Assembly: GCA_030737875.1 (NCBI GenBank)
Contig: CM060921.1
Coordinates: 405,706,192-405,770,191, forward strand
Length of the DNA: 64,000 nt
DNA from: Allium sativum
Taxonomy: Eukaryota; Streptophyta; Magnoliopsida; Asparagales; Amaryllidaceae
Direction of reading: 5' to 3'
In this document: positions 51,788-63,202 of the stretch, piece after piece
How the letters are laid out: each line of letters begins with the position of its first letter
Position numbering within the stretch: the first letter of the stretch is position 1
Translations under genes and position numbers: made by a program
Notes under the pieces: model-generated
Databases searched by the model: none
Seen by the model: only the letters and a program-made list of their open reading frames with translations
What the model was told of the DNA's origin: nothing

Positions 51788-52055
51788 AATATATAAAAAT
51801 CGAATTTTTAGTTCGAAGTTCAATATATAAAAATCGAATTTTTATTTCAAAGTTCAATATATAAAAATCGAATTTTTATTTCAAAGTTCAATATATAAAA
51901 ATCGAATTTTTAGTTCGAAGTTCAATATATAAAAATCGAATTTTTATTTCAACATTCAATATATAAAAATCGAATTTTTAGTTCAAAGTTCAATATATAA
52001 AAATCGAATTTTTAGTTCGAAGTTCAATATATAAAAATCGAATTTTTATTTCGCC
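51788..52055. repeat. Eight 34-bp tandem repeats, element V 3' LTR
   Basis: The unit AATATATAAAAATCGAATTT continues with TTAGTTCGAAGTTC or TTATTTCAAAGTTC. AAAAAT and ATTTTT make each unit foldable. The matching array is at about 59539-59806. Confidence 0.9.
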
Positions 52056-52489
52056 ATTCAATATAAAAAAACTAATTTTTATTCTTCGCTTTCATATATA
52101 AAGATCTAAATTTTCTCCTATGTAAACAATATAAAGATCATATTTTTATTTCGATTTAAACAATACAAAAATTATATTTTCAAAGCAAATTCATTTTTAA
52201 AAACCATAAAGTAAAATCAGTTATAAACCATAAAGTAAAATCAGTTTTTTTATTTTTCTACAAATATAAAGATCTGGTTTTTCCTAATACAAAAATCTGA
52301 ACTTTTATAAATTAAAAATCTAAATTTTTATAACTTAAAAATCCTAACTTTTCAGCTTTTGAAGTTTAAATCTTTTCACTTTAAAATCTAAAAATAAAAA
52401 TCAGTTTTAAAAATAAATAAAAACAGTTTTAAAAATAAATAAAATCAGAAAAAGTAAATAAAATAAAAATAAAATAGCAGGGAACTTAC

Positions 52490-52730
52490 AGGGGGGCTTT
52501 GGCGGTCGGAGAGGGTGGCAGATGGCCAGAGGCGGCGGAATAGGGTTGTGGAGGCAGGAGCTGGGCGGCGCGTCGATCGAACTGGGGGGGGGGGTCTCTC
52601 GCGCGAGGCGCTCCGACGTTGGGGCTCGCCAGAGGCGGCGGCGCCACCCCTCGGAGGAGCGACGGCTCCTCCGTCTTTCGCTTCCTCTTTTTTTTTTTTT
52701 TATTTGTTTTCTGATTTGAAATGAAACGTG
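52490..52730 (-). other. GC-rich exon-like island in element V 3' LTR
   Basis: A sharp GC-rich block in AT-rich surroundings, rich in GCCGCC on the minus strand. It ends with CCCCTGTAAGTTCCC, in which GTAAGT is a strong 5' splice site, followed by T-rich intron-like sequence. It could be a captured host leader or exon. The copy is at about 60240-60482. Frames through it differ between copies because of homopolymer changes, so it is not a conserved protein gene. Confidence 0.5.
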
Positions 52731-53667
52731 AAAGGGGGGGGGGCCAATGATAAAGGGGGGAAATATATTTTCTTTTTTTTTATTATTATTTTAATCGGAA
52801 AAGTTGACTTTCATAAACGACCTCGAAACGAGGCCCACCGCCTGTCGCCCATAGCGTTCTACCCCCATTCCGAGCACAATGGGATATGTGTCGTAGGCTG
52901 ATTCGACTATTTGAATCAGTTTCCGTTAAATTTACATTTAAATCACTATATTGAATTTTAAACGTACATTTCGAATTACCGGGGTCACATACTAACTTTA
53001 AAAATTCCCGAAAAATATTTTCTAGCTTCGTATTGACGATACGATCCTAACAAAACTAGTTTCGTCAAATTCTGAGACCGTTTGAAAAATGGCCAATTTC
53101 CAGTCGATTAAAATCAACTGAAATGGTCAAAACACGTTTTCCTTTGCTACACTCACATATTGATTCGAAAAATTATGAAATTTGAAACCTAGCAATAACT
53201 TGACCCTGCGGACCCAACAAAACTAGTTTCGTCGAAATCCGAGGTCATTTGCAAAATGTCCATTTTTAAGGGCCTGAATTCCATAGCGACTATTCAGAAT
53301 TTTCAACTGGACATATCTTATCATTTATAAAGTGAAATCTCAGTTTGTTAACTTCGTTACAAAGATATAGTTATACAGATTCAAATATTTCTTGTTTCGT
53401 TCAATTTTGACTTATATTGAATCCTGTATATTCATTTGAAATTAGAAATCGAATTTTCGAACTACCGCGCCATTTTCAATTCCTTTTATAATTATATATA
53501 ATTATTATATATTCTAACGACGACGTATATAATATATACGTTCTAATTATATTCGAAATAAATTTCTCGTCGATTTTATTTAAAATAATTCATTTTAAAT
53601 AATCAAAATTCGCTAAAACTGCCAAAATAAAAATTTTAAACTGGCCCAGATTTTACGGGTTGTTACA

Positions 53668-53680
53668 ATCTCCCCCACTT
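53668..53680 (-). other. Polypurine tract, element V
   Basis: AAGTGGGGGAGAT on the minus strand, abutting the 3' LTR at 53667. Element I has the same 13 bases. Confidence 0.92.
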
Positions 53681-53684
53681 AAAA

Positions 53685-53702
53685 CTTTTCGTCCCCGAAA
53701 AG
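53685..53702 (-). other. Pre-polypurine hairpin, element V
   Basis: On the minus strand CTTTTCG, loop GGGA, CGAAAAG: seven perfect pairs, four bases before the polypurine tract. Confidence 0.7.
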
Positions 53703-54559
53703 GAACAAAGTCGAAAGTGGTTTGATTATTCAGCTCTACGCTCGATCTGGCTTCTATTCTCCAACTCTTTAGTTTCTGAGAATTTCTAAAATTTCAAAAA
53801 TTTGGCTAACACCCTAAATTTTCGAAAAATTTCGCCATAACCTCCCCTGCACCGGGAGCATCGGGGAATTTCAAATAGCTTCCCCGGTCCTTCAGATCTC
53901 AAAAAGAAAAAGAAAAAGCCAAGCGGCTAGCCAATAGGCTCACAAAATCATCATCACCCAAACAAAACAGGAAATTATGTAGTAAACATGTACCTATTTG
54001 TCGGGCAAACAAATTTTATTCTCTGCTCTAGCCTCCTTGCTATGACCTGTTCAATGATATATATGTATATGCAAGCAAACGCAACCAATCTTCGATATAA
54101 TTCAATATTTGGTTCTGTTAGGCTAAACGGCTAAAAATTAGCAAACAAATAAACAAACAGCACAAACATCAATCCATTAGTTGATTTATCATTTGAAATT
54201 CATAACTTTGATACATAGTCAAAAATCAGATTTTTGATGCCAAATCACAACAATGTGTTCTATCTATATAAGTTTTGGTTCTCACACCAGTCTAATGGAA
54301 ATATATAGAAAATCACACCTTCGAAACTCGAACATAAATGTTGATGATGCGATCGCTATCATCAATAATATCTCCGGGCGACTAGAGTGTGATGCTATAT
54401 CTATCCAATATATTACAACTTCGAATATACGTTCATGACGCGTATACGCGAAGTCTATATATACTCGATTGTCCACATCCATATAAATAATCAAATACGA
54501 ATAATTGATTTAAATTTTCAAAACAAAATTTGTTTTCACTTTAAAAATATACTCTTCAC

Positions 54560-54637
54560 ACTCGTTCTAGGATACTACTGATCCTATCTCTAACGAGTCA
54601 TTCTAATTGGATATTACTAATCCAATATCTGATGAAT
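54560..54637 (-). other. Leader hairpins, element V (two copies)
   Basis: Copy at 54560-54598 on the minus strand: outer stem ACTCGTT with AACGAGT, inner stem GGAT with ATCC around CAGTAGT. A second, less regular copy at 54600-54637 has inner stem ATTGGAT with ATCCAAT around a TAGTAAT-type loop. They lie 50-130 bases after the primer site. Confidence 0.65.
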
Positions 54638-54685
54638 TCTTTCGTATGTTTCTAATGTGCCTTGTTCTCTGCTTTGTAAACCAAA

Positions 54686-54697
54686 GCTCTGATACCA
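54686..54697 (-). other. Primer-binding site, element V
   Basis: TGGTATCAGAGC on the minus strand, 12 of 12 to initiator tRNA-Met, two bases inside the LTR end. Confidence 0.93.
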
Positions 54698-54699
54698 AA

Positions 54700-57600
54700 T
54701 GTGAAGACCCGCAACTTCCCCGTAAAGGAAAGCGTCGGATAGTTCGAGAACAAGCCACACCAGAACGCATACAGAAGAACATTTCATTGTACATTACAAC
54801 AATGCATCAGGTTACAAGAATATACAGAGTATAAATGAATATTACACAGAAATATCAGAGATTTAAATTACATTTAAATACATAGCAGCGGAAAATAATA
54901 CAATACACAACTAGAAGTAGATATACGGACACAAAGCTTTCCGGATATCGTTCCAGCTGTAAACCAGGATCCTGTGAATATAAATCTGCAAAACCAAAAC
55001 TACTAGCTGCCCGTGTCAAAATAGGGGCACCCAGAGTTTAGGTTAAAACAATAAACTCCAGGTCAGTCATGTGACTGGTGTGAGAACTAAAACAGTTAAT
55101 CTTTATTTTCAAAGTTAGGTAAATCAAGGGACCACGCCGTATAACACGGAACGGGTTTCCTCCCAAGAATACCAGTGCATAAAACAAACAGCGCAATGCT
55201 AAATAAAGAAAAATGAAGCTGTTATAAGACCCAGGTCCCATCACACAATGCAACGCAGTCGAGGATAGGGTTTTCCCTTATAACAGCCAAAGAATGCTTG
55301 ATACGTTTTAAAACAAATCATTTGATACTATTATAAGTGTATAAAACAACTTCAAATCATAAGTATCAATCATAGGCGGCATAAGCGCCCCATCCCACTA
55401 TGTCGCCATATATAGGGTTACAATTAAAACCGCAAATGTCACGTATTTGGAAATTGGATTTCCATCTATGAACCGAGGCAAAAGATAGTCCTCAACCTAT
55501 TCGTGACTCTCTAGCCCGAGCCACCGGCAAGTACTCAGTCAAGCCTTGGAGCGACAGGGCCGGTCCACCGATGTGGATTAAAATGCCTGAACACTACGTC
55601 TCCCCACCCTATGGGGTGTAAGTCTGGTCCGTCAGCCGACCAGAATGCATTCGGCCGAAACCGATATAACCGAGGCGCCTCGCAACCGCAACAACCACAT
55701 AAGTCAAACTCGTCAGGGCGTGTAAAACCACTGACGCCACTTCTAGCTAGAAAGAAACGCAAGTCCTCCCTGAGGTCCGTCTCCCGTTTTTGGTTCATAC
55801 CGGGTGTGAAACACGCGAGGTAAACGTTACACAAAGCTACGCCACAAAGGCCGTGCTTTGATCATCACCACAAGACTTTGCTTTTCAACAGAAGCCTTGA
55901 TCATTTGCATCTTAGCATGCCACACAGGCAAGCCATCCTATGCAACCGATATCAGTCACACAGAATGAAATCCGATGTCAGACACACAGTCCATTTACAA
56001 GTCCGTTCTGGGTCTGAACGAAACCGGAGGCACCTAGTACCCCGCATATCCATCGATCTCCAAGCACGTCTGGACGATCACTAACTGTTTCCATCTTCTT
56101 GGGTGTACAGCCCAATCAAGATCATCAGTTATCACCCAAACGACGTGAAGACTTCCGGTCTTCGACCATCGTCTTCATCTTCGACTTATCGTCGTATCAG
56201 TTATTCAGAATGGGATAAACCCGGTCTTCCCGAATAACTCGCGTATATTTTATAAAAGTGTTACACAAACACAACATACGCCTCATTCCAATTCATTAGT
56301 CACTAACCGTAAATTAATCAAGAGAATAATTCCCCAAATATTAACCCCGAAGGCCGAAACCAACATCAGATCAATATCCAGAAAACCATTCTGCTTGGCT
56401 AACCGACAGGTAGTTTCTAAATTTCACATTCATAGGGAAAGATTCCCATTAATTTTATAAAAGATAAATTCCTTGAATTTATTCTTTAATCCATTTTTGA
56501 ATATCAATTCAAACTAGTCGGGATTAGCGAACCTTACCGAAGTAATCATTTGTTTTAATTTCCCAATCCCAACCTATTCATCCCATGAAGTAAAACTGGT
56601 AATACTTCATATCTAACACCACAGTGTTATCGGTAAATTCAATTACCATTTCACGTTCAAATCTAATTAAAGATTTAACTATCGCCTGGAGCAAAACTGG
56701 TGATACTCCACTTTCGATCATTTCAATCTAATTAAAGATTCATTAAAACTCCACTTAGTTTTAATCTTCGACTGGGTTAAAGAATCAGTGTCATTTAAAA
56801 CACGGTTCACGATAAACCCAAAATCACATTCATTAATTATCGGGTTAAAGAACGAGTGTTATTTAAAACACTGCTCACGATAAACCCAAAAATCAATATC
56901 AATTCAATTCCAATTAAATATTATTTAATTGGTACACTTCATTAAATCTAAATAAAAAGATTTAATCTTTTCTCAACTGGGTTCAAGAATAGTGTTAGTG
57001 AAGACACCATTCACGACAAACCCAAATCACATTCGATATTCAATACAAGGCTCTGAATAGAAAATATATCAGCTTATATTCAATATCGAATTCTACGACT
57101 AACAAATGTCGTATTGGAAATAACGATATCAATATATATCTTTCAAATTTCCATAACAACACCTGTATAATCACGAATTCCAACATCGAAATATTCCGAA
57201 GACAATTTCGATTCAAATCCACTCCAATGCAATCATTGGAAATTTTGGTTATTTTTAAAACCCTTTTCGAATTCAATTTATTTATTTAAAAATAAATAGA
57301 ATTATAATTCTAGTTCAAAACTAGTTCATTTCGATAAAAATCCATTTTTATCTTTTCAAATATGGAGTTTTTCATCCCAATTCTTTCTAAATCATTTCTT
57401 ATGATTTTACACAAATTATTGCTATTTTTAATAATTTTATCAAGGCCCATACAGTCGATTTCCATTAACGGCCATCGAACTGCACTTACAGCGACCTTTT
57501 TCGAATTTGATTTGGACGTATCTCCAAATCCAACCGTTAGATTTCAAATTTCTAACATTCATTAGAAAGCTCTTTTCGATACGAACCCAACGGTTCCGGT

Positions 57601-60600
57601 TTTAGGAGAATCCGACGGTCGGATCTCCCGTAATGTCCGTTCGAAATAAATGGTCGAAATTCGCGAACTGCCGCGACGCGGCGCGTTCTATTCAGGCCAT
57701 TATATTATATATAATATATATAATATATATTTCGTCGATTTCTATTTAAAACAAATTATATAAATAGTTTTGAATTCGTTTCAAAAACATTTTCAACTTC
57801 CATTTCAATTCAAATCAAAATTGAATTCTTCTTTATAAATTCGTTTCAAAATCCATTTCCATTCAATTCAAATTTCAATTCAATTTGAATTTATTTCACT
57901 TCGCTTTCAATTCAATTCGAATTCGTTTTCAATTCAATTCATTTCGAAATCGTTTTCAATTCAATTCATTTCGAAATCGTTTTCAGTTCAATTCATTTCG
58001 AAATCGTTTTCAGTTCAATTCATTTCGAAATCGTTTTCAATTCAATTCATTTCGAAATCGTTTTCAATTCAATTCATTTCGAAATCGTTTTCAATTCAAT
58101 TCATTTCGAAATCGTTTTCAATTCAATTCATTTCGAAATCGTTTTCAATTCAATTCATTTCGAAATCGTTTTCAATTCAATTCATTTCGAAATCGTTTTC
58201 AATTCAATTCATTTCGAAATCGTTTTCAATTCAATTCATTTCGAAATCGTTTTCAATTCAATTCATTTCGAAATCGTTTTCAATTCAATTCATTTCGAAA
58301 TCGTTTTCAATTCAATTCATTTCGAAATCGTTTTCAATTCAATTCATTTCAAAATATTCGATTTCGAAATCACGTTTCAATATTCATTTTAAAATGAATA
58401 AAATCGATATAAATATCGTTCACGTCAAAATGGCGTCAATCTAATCCTCACGGCTTCACATATTTCTATTTTCAAATATTCTATTTCAAATATTTCTATT
58501 TCAAATATTTCTATTTCAAATATTTCTATTTCAAATATTTCTATTTCAAATATTTCTTTTTTTCTCGAAACTGGAATGAGGCCCAATCAATTACCATATA
58601 ATGTTAATTATATGGATTTTCTACAACACATGTATATATCAACAACGATGAATAATCAACCATCAACCAAAGTGCACTACACTGTATAAGCATCAAATAT
58701 AGACATTTAACGCTTATAGCAGCTTGTCAATCAATCGATCGACATATTTAATAAATCAGGATGAGTGAACTTCAAATTTCATCCTAACACCCGTGTGGGG
58801 TTTCAAACAATCAAACACATATTTTATTTGTGCAGTTAGGCGATGTGTAAAATTTATCGACCCAATCAACGTCATTCAAATAGGTGTACATAAACAAACC
58901 GTCTGGTTTGTAAATGAATATTTATTTATTCACATTCACGTTAAAAATTATATTTTTAACGATAACACATTTTATTTTAACATATGAATTTATATTCAGT
59001 TCATTCGTTAAATAAAATGCTATTTTTATTTTTCTAACTTATTTTAGAAAATTTCGGCGGCATAACGGCACGATACTAGAAACGGGACAAGGCCTAGCCT
59101 TATCCCCGGTCTAGTGAAGGCCCACGCCATTCACACATCAATCAAATCAATTCGTTATGCAAACCACAAACTTTGGAGTAAGGGTCTAACCTAGCCTTAC
59201 TCCTTCGCCTTATAACGGCGCACGTCTAATCCTAACCAATTTATCGATTCGATTTTTCACACCACAAACCACATTCAAACCAATATCACAATCAATCACC
59301 AAACAGTCAAACAAACAAGTCCATGGTCTGTGGACGGGTGTCGGGTGCTACTAAGCACCGTCTGCATCCTAGTATATATATAACTAGAAAAATAAATTGA
59401 AAGGTGAGATATTCTCACCTTTAGCTATCCAACCATCTCGACTCTTCTTTTGCAGAAGTCTTCGTCGTTTCGCCTTTTTGTTACCTTCGTTGCTGCTTTC
59501 ACTACATACGTAAAAATCACATTTTTACTTCGCTATTTAATATATAAAAATCGAATTTTTAGTTCGAAGTTCAATATATAAAAATCGAATTTTTATTTCA
59601 AAGTTCAATATATAAAAATCGAATTTTTATTTCAAAGTTCAATATATAAAAATCGAATTTTTAGTTCGAAGTTCAATATATAAAAATCGAATTTTTATTT
59701 CAACATTCAATATATAAAAATCGAATTTTTAGTTCAAAGTTCAATATATAAAAATCGAATTTTTAGTTCGAAGTTCAATATATAAAAATCGAATTTTTAT
59801 TTCGCCATTCAATATAAAAAAACTAATTTTTATTCTTCGCTTTCATATATAAAGATCTAAATTTTCTCCTATGTAAACAATATAAAGATCATATTTTTAT
59901 TTCGATTTAAACAATACAAAAATTATATTTTCAAAGCAAATTCATTTTTAAAAACCATAAAGTAAAATCAGTTATAAACCATAAAGTAAAATCAGTTTTT
60001 TTATTTTTCTACAAATATAAAGATCTGGTTTTTCCTAATACAAAAATCTGAACTTTTATAAATTAAAAATCTAAATTTTTATAACTTAAAAATCCTAACT
60101 TTTCAGCTTTTGAAGTTTAAATCTTTTCACTTTAAAATCTAAAAATAAAAATCAGTTTTAAAAATAAATAAAAACAGTTTTAAAAATAAATAAAATCAGA
60201 AAAAGTAAATAAAATAAAAATAAAATAGCAGGGAACTTACAGGGGGCTTTGGCGGTCGGAGAGGGTGGCAGATGGCCAGAGGCGGCGGAATAGGGTTGTG
60301 GAGGCAGGAGCTGGGCGGCGCGTCGATCGAACTGGGGGGGGGGGGTCTCTCGCGCGAGGCGCTCCGACGTTGGGGCTCGCCAGAGGCGGCGGCGCCACCC
60401 CTCGGAGGAGCGACGGCTCCTCCGTCTTTCGCTTCCTCTTTTTTTTTTTTTTATTTGTTTTCTGATTTGAAATGAAACGTGAAAGGGGGGGGGGGCCAAT
60501 GATAAAGGGGGGAAATATATTTTCTTTTTTTTTATTATTATTTTAATCGGAAAAGTTGACTTTCATAAACGACCTCGAAACGAGGCCCACCGCCTGTCGC

Positions 60601-61419
60601 CCATAGCGTTCTACCCCCATTCCGAGCACAATGGGATATGTGTCGTAGGCTGATTCGACTATTTGAATCAGTTTCCGTTAAATTTACATTTAAATCACTA
60701 TATTGAATTTTAAACGTACATTTCGAATTACCGGGGTCACATACTAACTTTAAAAATTCCCGAAAAATATTTTCTAGCTTCGTATTGACGATACGATCCT
60801 AACAAAACTAGTTTCGTCAAATTCTGAGACCGTTTGAAAAATGGCCAATTTCCAGTCGATTAAAATCAACTGAAATGGTCAAAACACGTTTTCCTTTGCT
60901 ACACTCACATATTGATTCGAAAAATTATGAAATTTGAAACCTAGCAATAACTTGACCCTGCGGACCCAACAAAACTAGTTTCGTCGAAATCCGAGGTCAT
61001 TTGCAAAATGTCCATTTTTAAGGGCCTGAATTCCATAGCGACTATTCAGAATTTTCAACTGGACATATCTTATCATTTATAAAGTGAAATCTCAGTTTGT
61101 TAACTTCGTTACAAAGATATAGTTATACAGATTCAAATATTTCTTGTTTCGTTCAATTTTGACTTATATTGAATCCTGTATATTCATTTGAAATTAGAAA
61201 TCGAATTTTCGAACTACCGCGCCATTTTCAATTCCTTTTATAATTATATATAATTATTATATATTCTAACGACGACGTATATAATATATACGTTCTAATT
61301 ATATTCGAAATAAATTTCTCGTCGATTTTATTTAAAATAATTCATTTTAAATAATCAAAATTCGCTAAAACTGCCAAAATAAAAATTTTAAACTGGCCCA
61401 GATTTTACGGGTTGTTACA
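54700..61419 (-). repeat. Element V 5' LTR (right copy), 6.7 kb
   Basis: It repeats 46949-53667 at an offset of about 7751, with differences seen only in G and T runs near 60240-60490. This copy would drive the element transcript. Confidence 0.93.
57927..58331. repeat. Fifteen 27-bp tandem repeats, element V 5' LTR
   Basis: Same unit count and variants as the other LTR. Equal copy number in such an unstable array supports a very recent insertion. Confidence 0.93.
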
Positions 61420-61424
61420 TTGAT

Positions 61425-62796
61425 CGCTACTAAATATATATCTATTGGTGGCGGAGAATTTATTCTCTTACTTAACACCCTTCTCTAAGACGTACGAGCT
61501 TAGAGGTTATATATTGGCAGAAATCAATGGTATGGTATGGATTGTCATGTGGCATGCTAAGACGCAAATGATCAAGGCTTTTACTGAAAAGCAGAGCCTT
61601 GTGGTTGATGATCAAAGCACAGCTTTAAATAGCATAGCTTTGTGTATAGCGATACTTCGCGAGCCTCACACCCCGGTATGAACCAGAAACGGGAGTAAGG
61701 ACTGTAGGGAGGACATACGTTTCTTTCTAGCTAGAAGTGGTGTCATGGTTTTTACAAGGCCTGACATTTTTACTTATGTGGATGATGGAATGAGGCACCT
61801 CAGTTATTTGAGTCCCCAGTGGCTCTATTTACGCCCCATAGGGTGGGGAAACGTATTGTTCAGGCATTACTAGTTCAACCATTGCACTTTGGTGGACCGG
61901 CCCTGAAGATCCAAGGGACGATGCGTTCTGTTCCCGAGACATGGGCTGGATTGTCTCGATTTTGGTAAGGACTATCATTTGCCTTGGTTCATGATGGAAA
62001 TCCAACTTCCAATACGACCCATGCAGTTTTGATTGTATAACTGGTACGGTGACATAGTATATGGTAGTTATGTCGTCTATGATTGATATTATGATTGAAA
62101 TGTTTTAAAACAAATATACACTATAATGATATCACATCAGTTTTATCGTATCAAGCATTTTTGACCATTACATGGTAAAACTCTATCCTCTGGTTTGCGT
62201 TGCATTGTGTGATGGGACTTGAGTCATATAATGGTTTCATTTTTATAAAAAGCATTGCATTATTTTAACGTTTTACTTTATTTCTTGCACTGGCAATCCA
62301 ATGGAGTAAACTCGTTCCGTGTTAGTGGCATGGTCCTGTGACTAGCCTTATTATTTAAATAGGTTAAGTAAGATTTCTCATACCAGTCCCATGACTGACC
62401 CGTAGTTTGTTTCAGTTTGCAAACTCAGGTGCCCTCTTGTCCGCACGGGCAGTCGAGCAGCTTCTTTTGCAGATATTCATTTCTTAAGAAGGATTCTGGA
62501 TCGAAGCTTAAAGCTGTGTCCATAGCATTGGTAGCCTTCCGCTGTATTAGTTTATTTATTCCGCTGCATTGTATAAAAATTATTTTAATTTAATCTTCCG
62601 TTGTATTATTATATTCGTTGTGCTCTGATATTCTGTACTCTGATGTAACATTATTATGATGTTTATAAAAGTCTTCTGATATCTGTTATGATGTGTTGTA
62701 TGCCCAAAGTTAAAGTACCCGAGGATTTCCAACTTTTGGATCAGACCTGTGTGGTTTATGGTCGATTCTATGGTCGGGGATTTTCGGGTCTTCACA
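61425..62796 (+). repeat. Element I 5' LTR, segment 3 (LTR end)
   Basis: It resumes after the TTGAT duplication and ends CGGGTCTTCACA at 62796. It is homologous to the last 1.4 kb of IV and V in opposite orientation. It contains the end module at 62384-62451. Frame 61445-61681 is not a gene. Confidence 0.85.
62384..62451 (+). other. LTR-end module of three hairpins, element I
   Basis: CAGTC-CCAT-GACTG (62384-62397), AGTTTG with CAAACT (62404-62409 and 62420-62425), TGCCC with GGGCA (62430-62434 and 62447-62451). The second stem has a G-C pair where II and V have A-T. Confidence 0.6.
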
Positions 62797-62798
62797 GC

Positions 62799-62810
62799 TG
62801 GTATCAGAGC
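62799..62810 (+). other. Primer-binding site, element I
   Basis: TGGTATCAGAGC, 12 of 12 to initiator tRNA-Met, two bases after the LTR end. Confidence 0.93.
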
Positions 62811-62860
62811 TCTGGTTAGCTCAAATCTTTGGGGTTCGACTTGTTAGAGCTGAACAAAAG

Positions 62861-62978
62861 ACTCATTAGAGATTGGATTAGTAATATCGAATAAGAATAC
62901 TCATTAGAGATAGGATCAGTAGTATCCTAGAATGAGAAAACTCATTAGGGATAGGGTTAGTAATGCCCTAGAATGAGT
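62861..62978 (+). other. Leader hairpins, element I (three tandem units)
   Basis: Unit 1 (62861-62898) is degenerate. Unit 2 (62899-62936): ACTCATT with AATGAG, inner GGAT with ATCC. Unit 3 (62940-62978): ACTCATT with AATGAGT, inner GGGT with GCCC including one G.T pair. The period is about 40 bp. Confidence 0.65.
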
Positions 62979-63166
62979 TCAGAGTAAAAAGGTCTATAAT
63001 TAACGTATTTGTGATTATATATATATAATCCAATGTTAGAAAATATGTTTTTGAATATGTAAAAGTTATATATATTTTAAAAGTTAACCAAATAATAAAA
63101 AATTATTGAAACCAATAATAAAAATGAAAATTGAATTGGTTAATTTAACGACTTTTAGCTTCGTTC

Positions 63167-63184
63167 CTTTTCGGGGACGAAAAG
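63167..63184 (+). other. Pre-polypurine hairpin, element I
   Basis: CTTTTCG, loop GGGA, CGAAAAG: seven perfect pairs, ending five bases before the polypurine tract. Confidence 0.7.
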
Positions 63185-63189
63185 ATTTT

Positions 63190-63202
63190 AAGTGGGGGAG
63201 AT
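63190..63202 (+). other. Polypurine tract, element I
   Basis: AAGTGGGGGAGAT, directly before the 3' LTR. Confidence 0.92.

Larger units (their letters stand above)
46949..53667 (-). repeat. Element V 3' LTR (left copy), 6.7 kb
   Basis: Contents in minus-strand order: U3 (53667 to about 52780), a GC-rich exon-like island (about 52730-52490), AT-rich sequence with a 34-bp array, a donor-like hairpin (51650-51670), the 27-bp array (50176-50580), the AGACCCA hairpin (48251-48271) and the end module (47257-47326). Open frames here recur in the other LTR only because the LTRs are copies. Confidence 0.93.
53668..54699 (-). other. Element V internal region, 1.03 kb, non-coding
   Basis: It is bounded by the polypurine tract and primer site, and holds the two structured motifs plus AT-rich filler and a purine-rich stretch. 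No gag-pol motif was found on either strand. Confidence 0.85.
46949..61419 (-). mobile_element. Element V: intact, very young giant-LTR retrotransposon, 14.5 kb
   Basis: It is flanked by TTGAT at 46944-46948 and 61420-61424. The two LTRs (6719 and 6720 bp) are in direct orientation and separated by 1032 bp. On the minus strand they begin TGTAACAACCCG and end GGGTCTTCACA. Reading minus: 5' LTR (61419-54700), primer site, internal region, polypurine tract, 3' LTR (53667-46949). The LTRs appear identical except for homopolymer lengths. There is no coding capacity. LTRs make up 93 percent of the element. Confidence 0.95.
62797..63202 (+). other. Element I internal region, only 406 bp
   Basis: It holds the primer site, a cluster of leader hairpins, about 170 bases of AT-rich filler, the pre-polypurine hairpin and the polypurine tract. 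No room remains for a protein gene. Confidence 0.88.

Noticed and set aside
51788..52055. CRISPR-like direct repeats
   Set aside because: Units are contiguous with no unique spacers, and the context is a plant retrotransposon.
53870..53900. GGGGAA/TTCCCC hairpin in the V interior
   Set aside because: Seen only in V, so there is no comparative support.
60158..60499. 113-residue frame through the GC-rich island
   Set aside because: The equivalent frame is broken in the other LTR by homopolymer length changes.
46949..61419. Tandem segmental duplication of a 7.75-kb unit
   Set aside because: The repeats end exactly at TG and CA, are joined by a primer site and purine tract, and are flanked by a 5-bp duplication. 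This is an LTR element.
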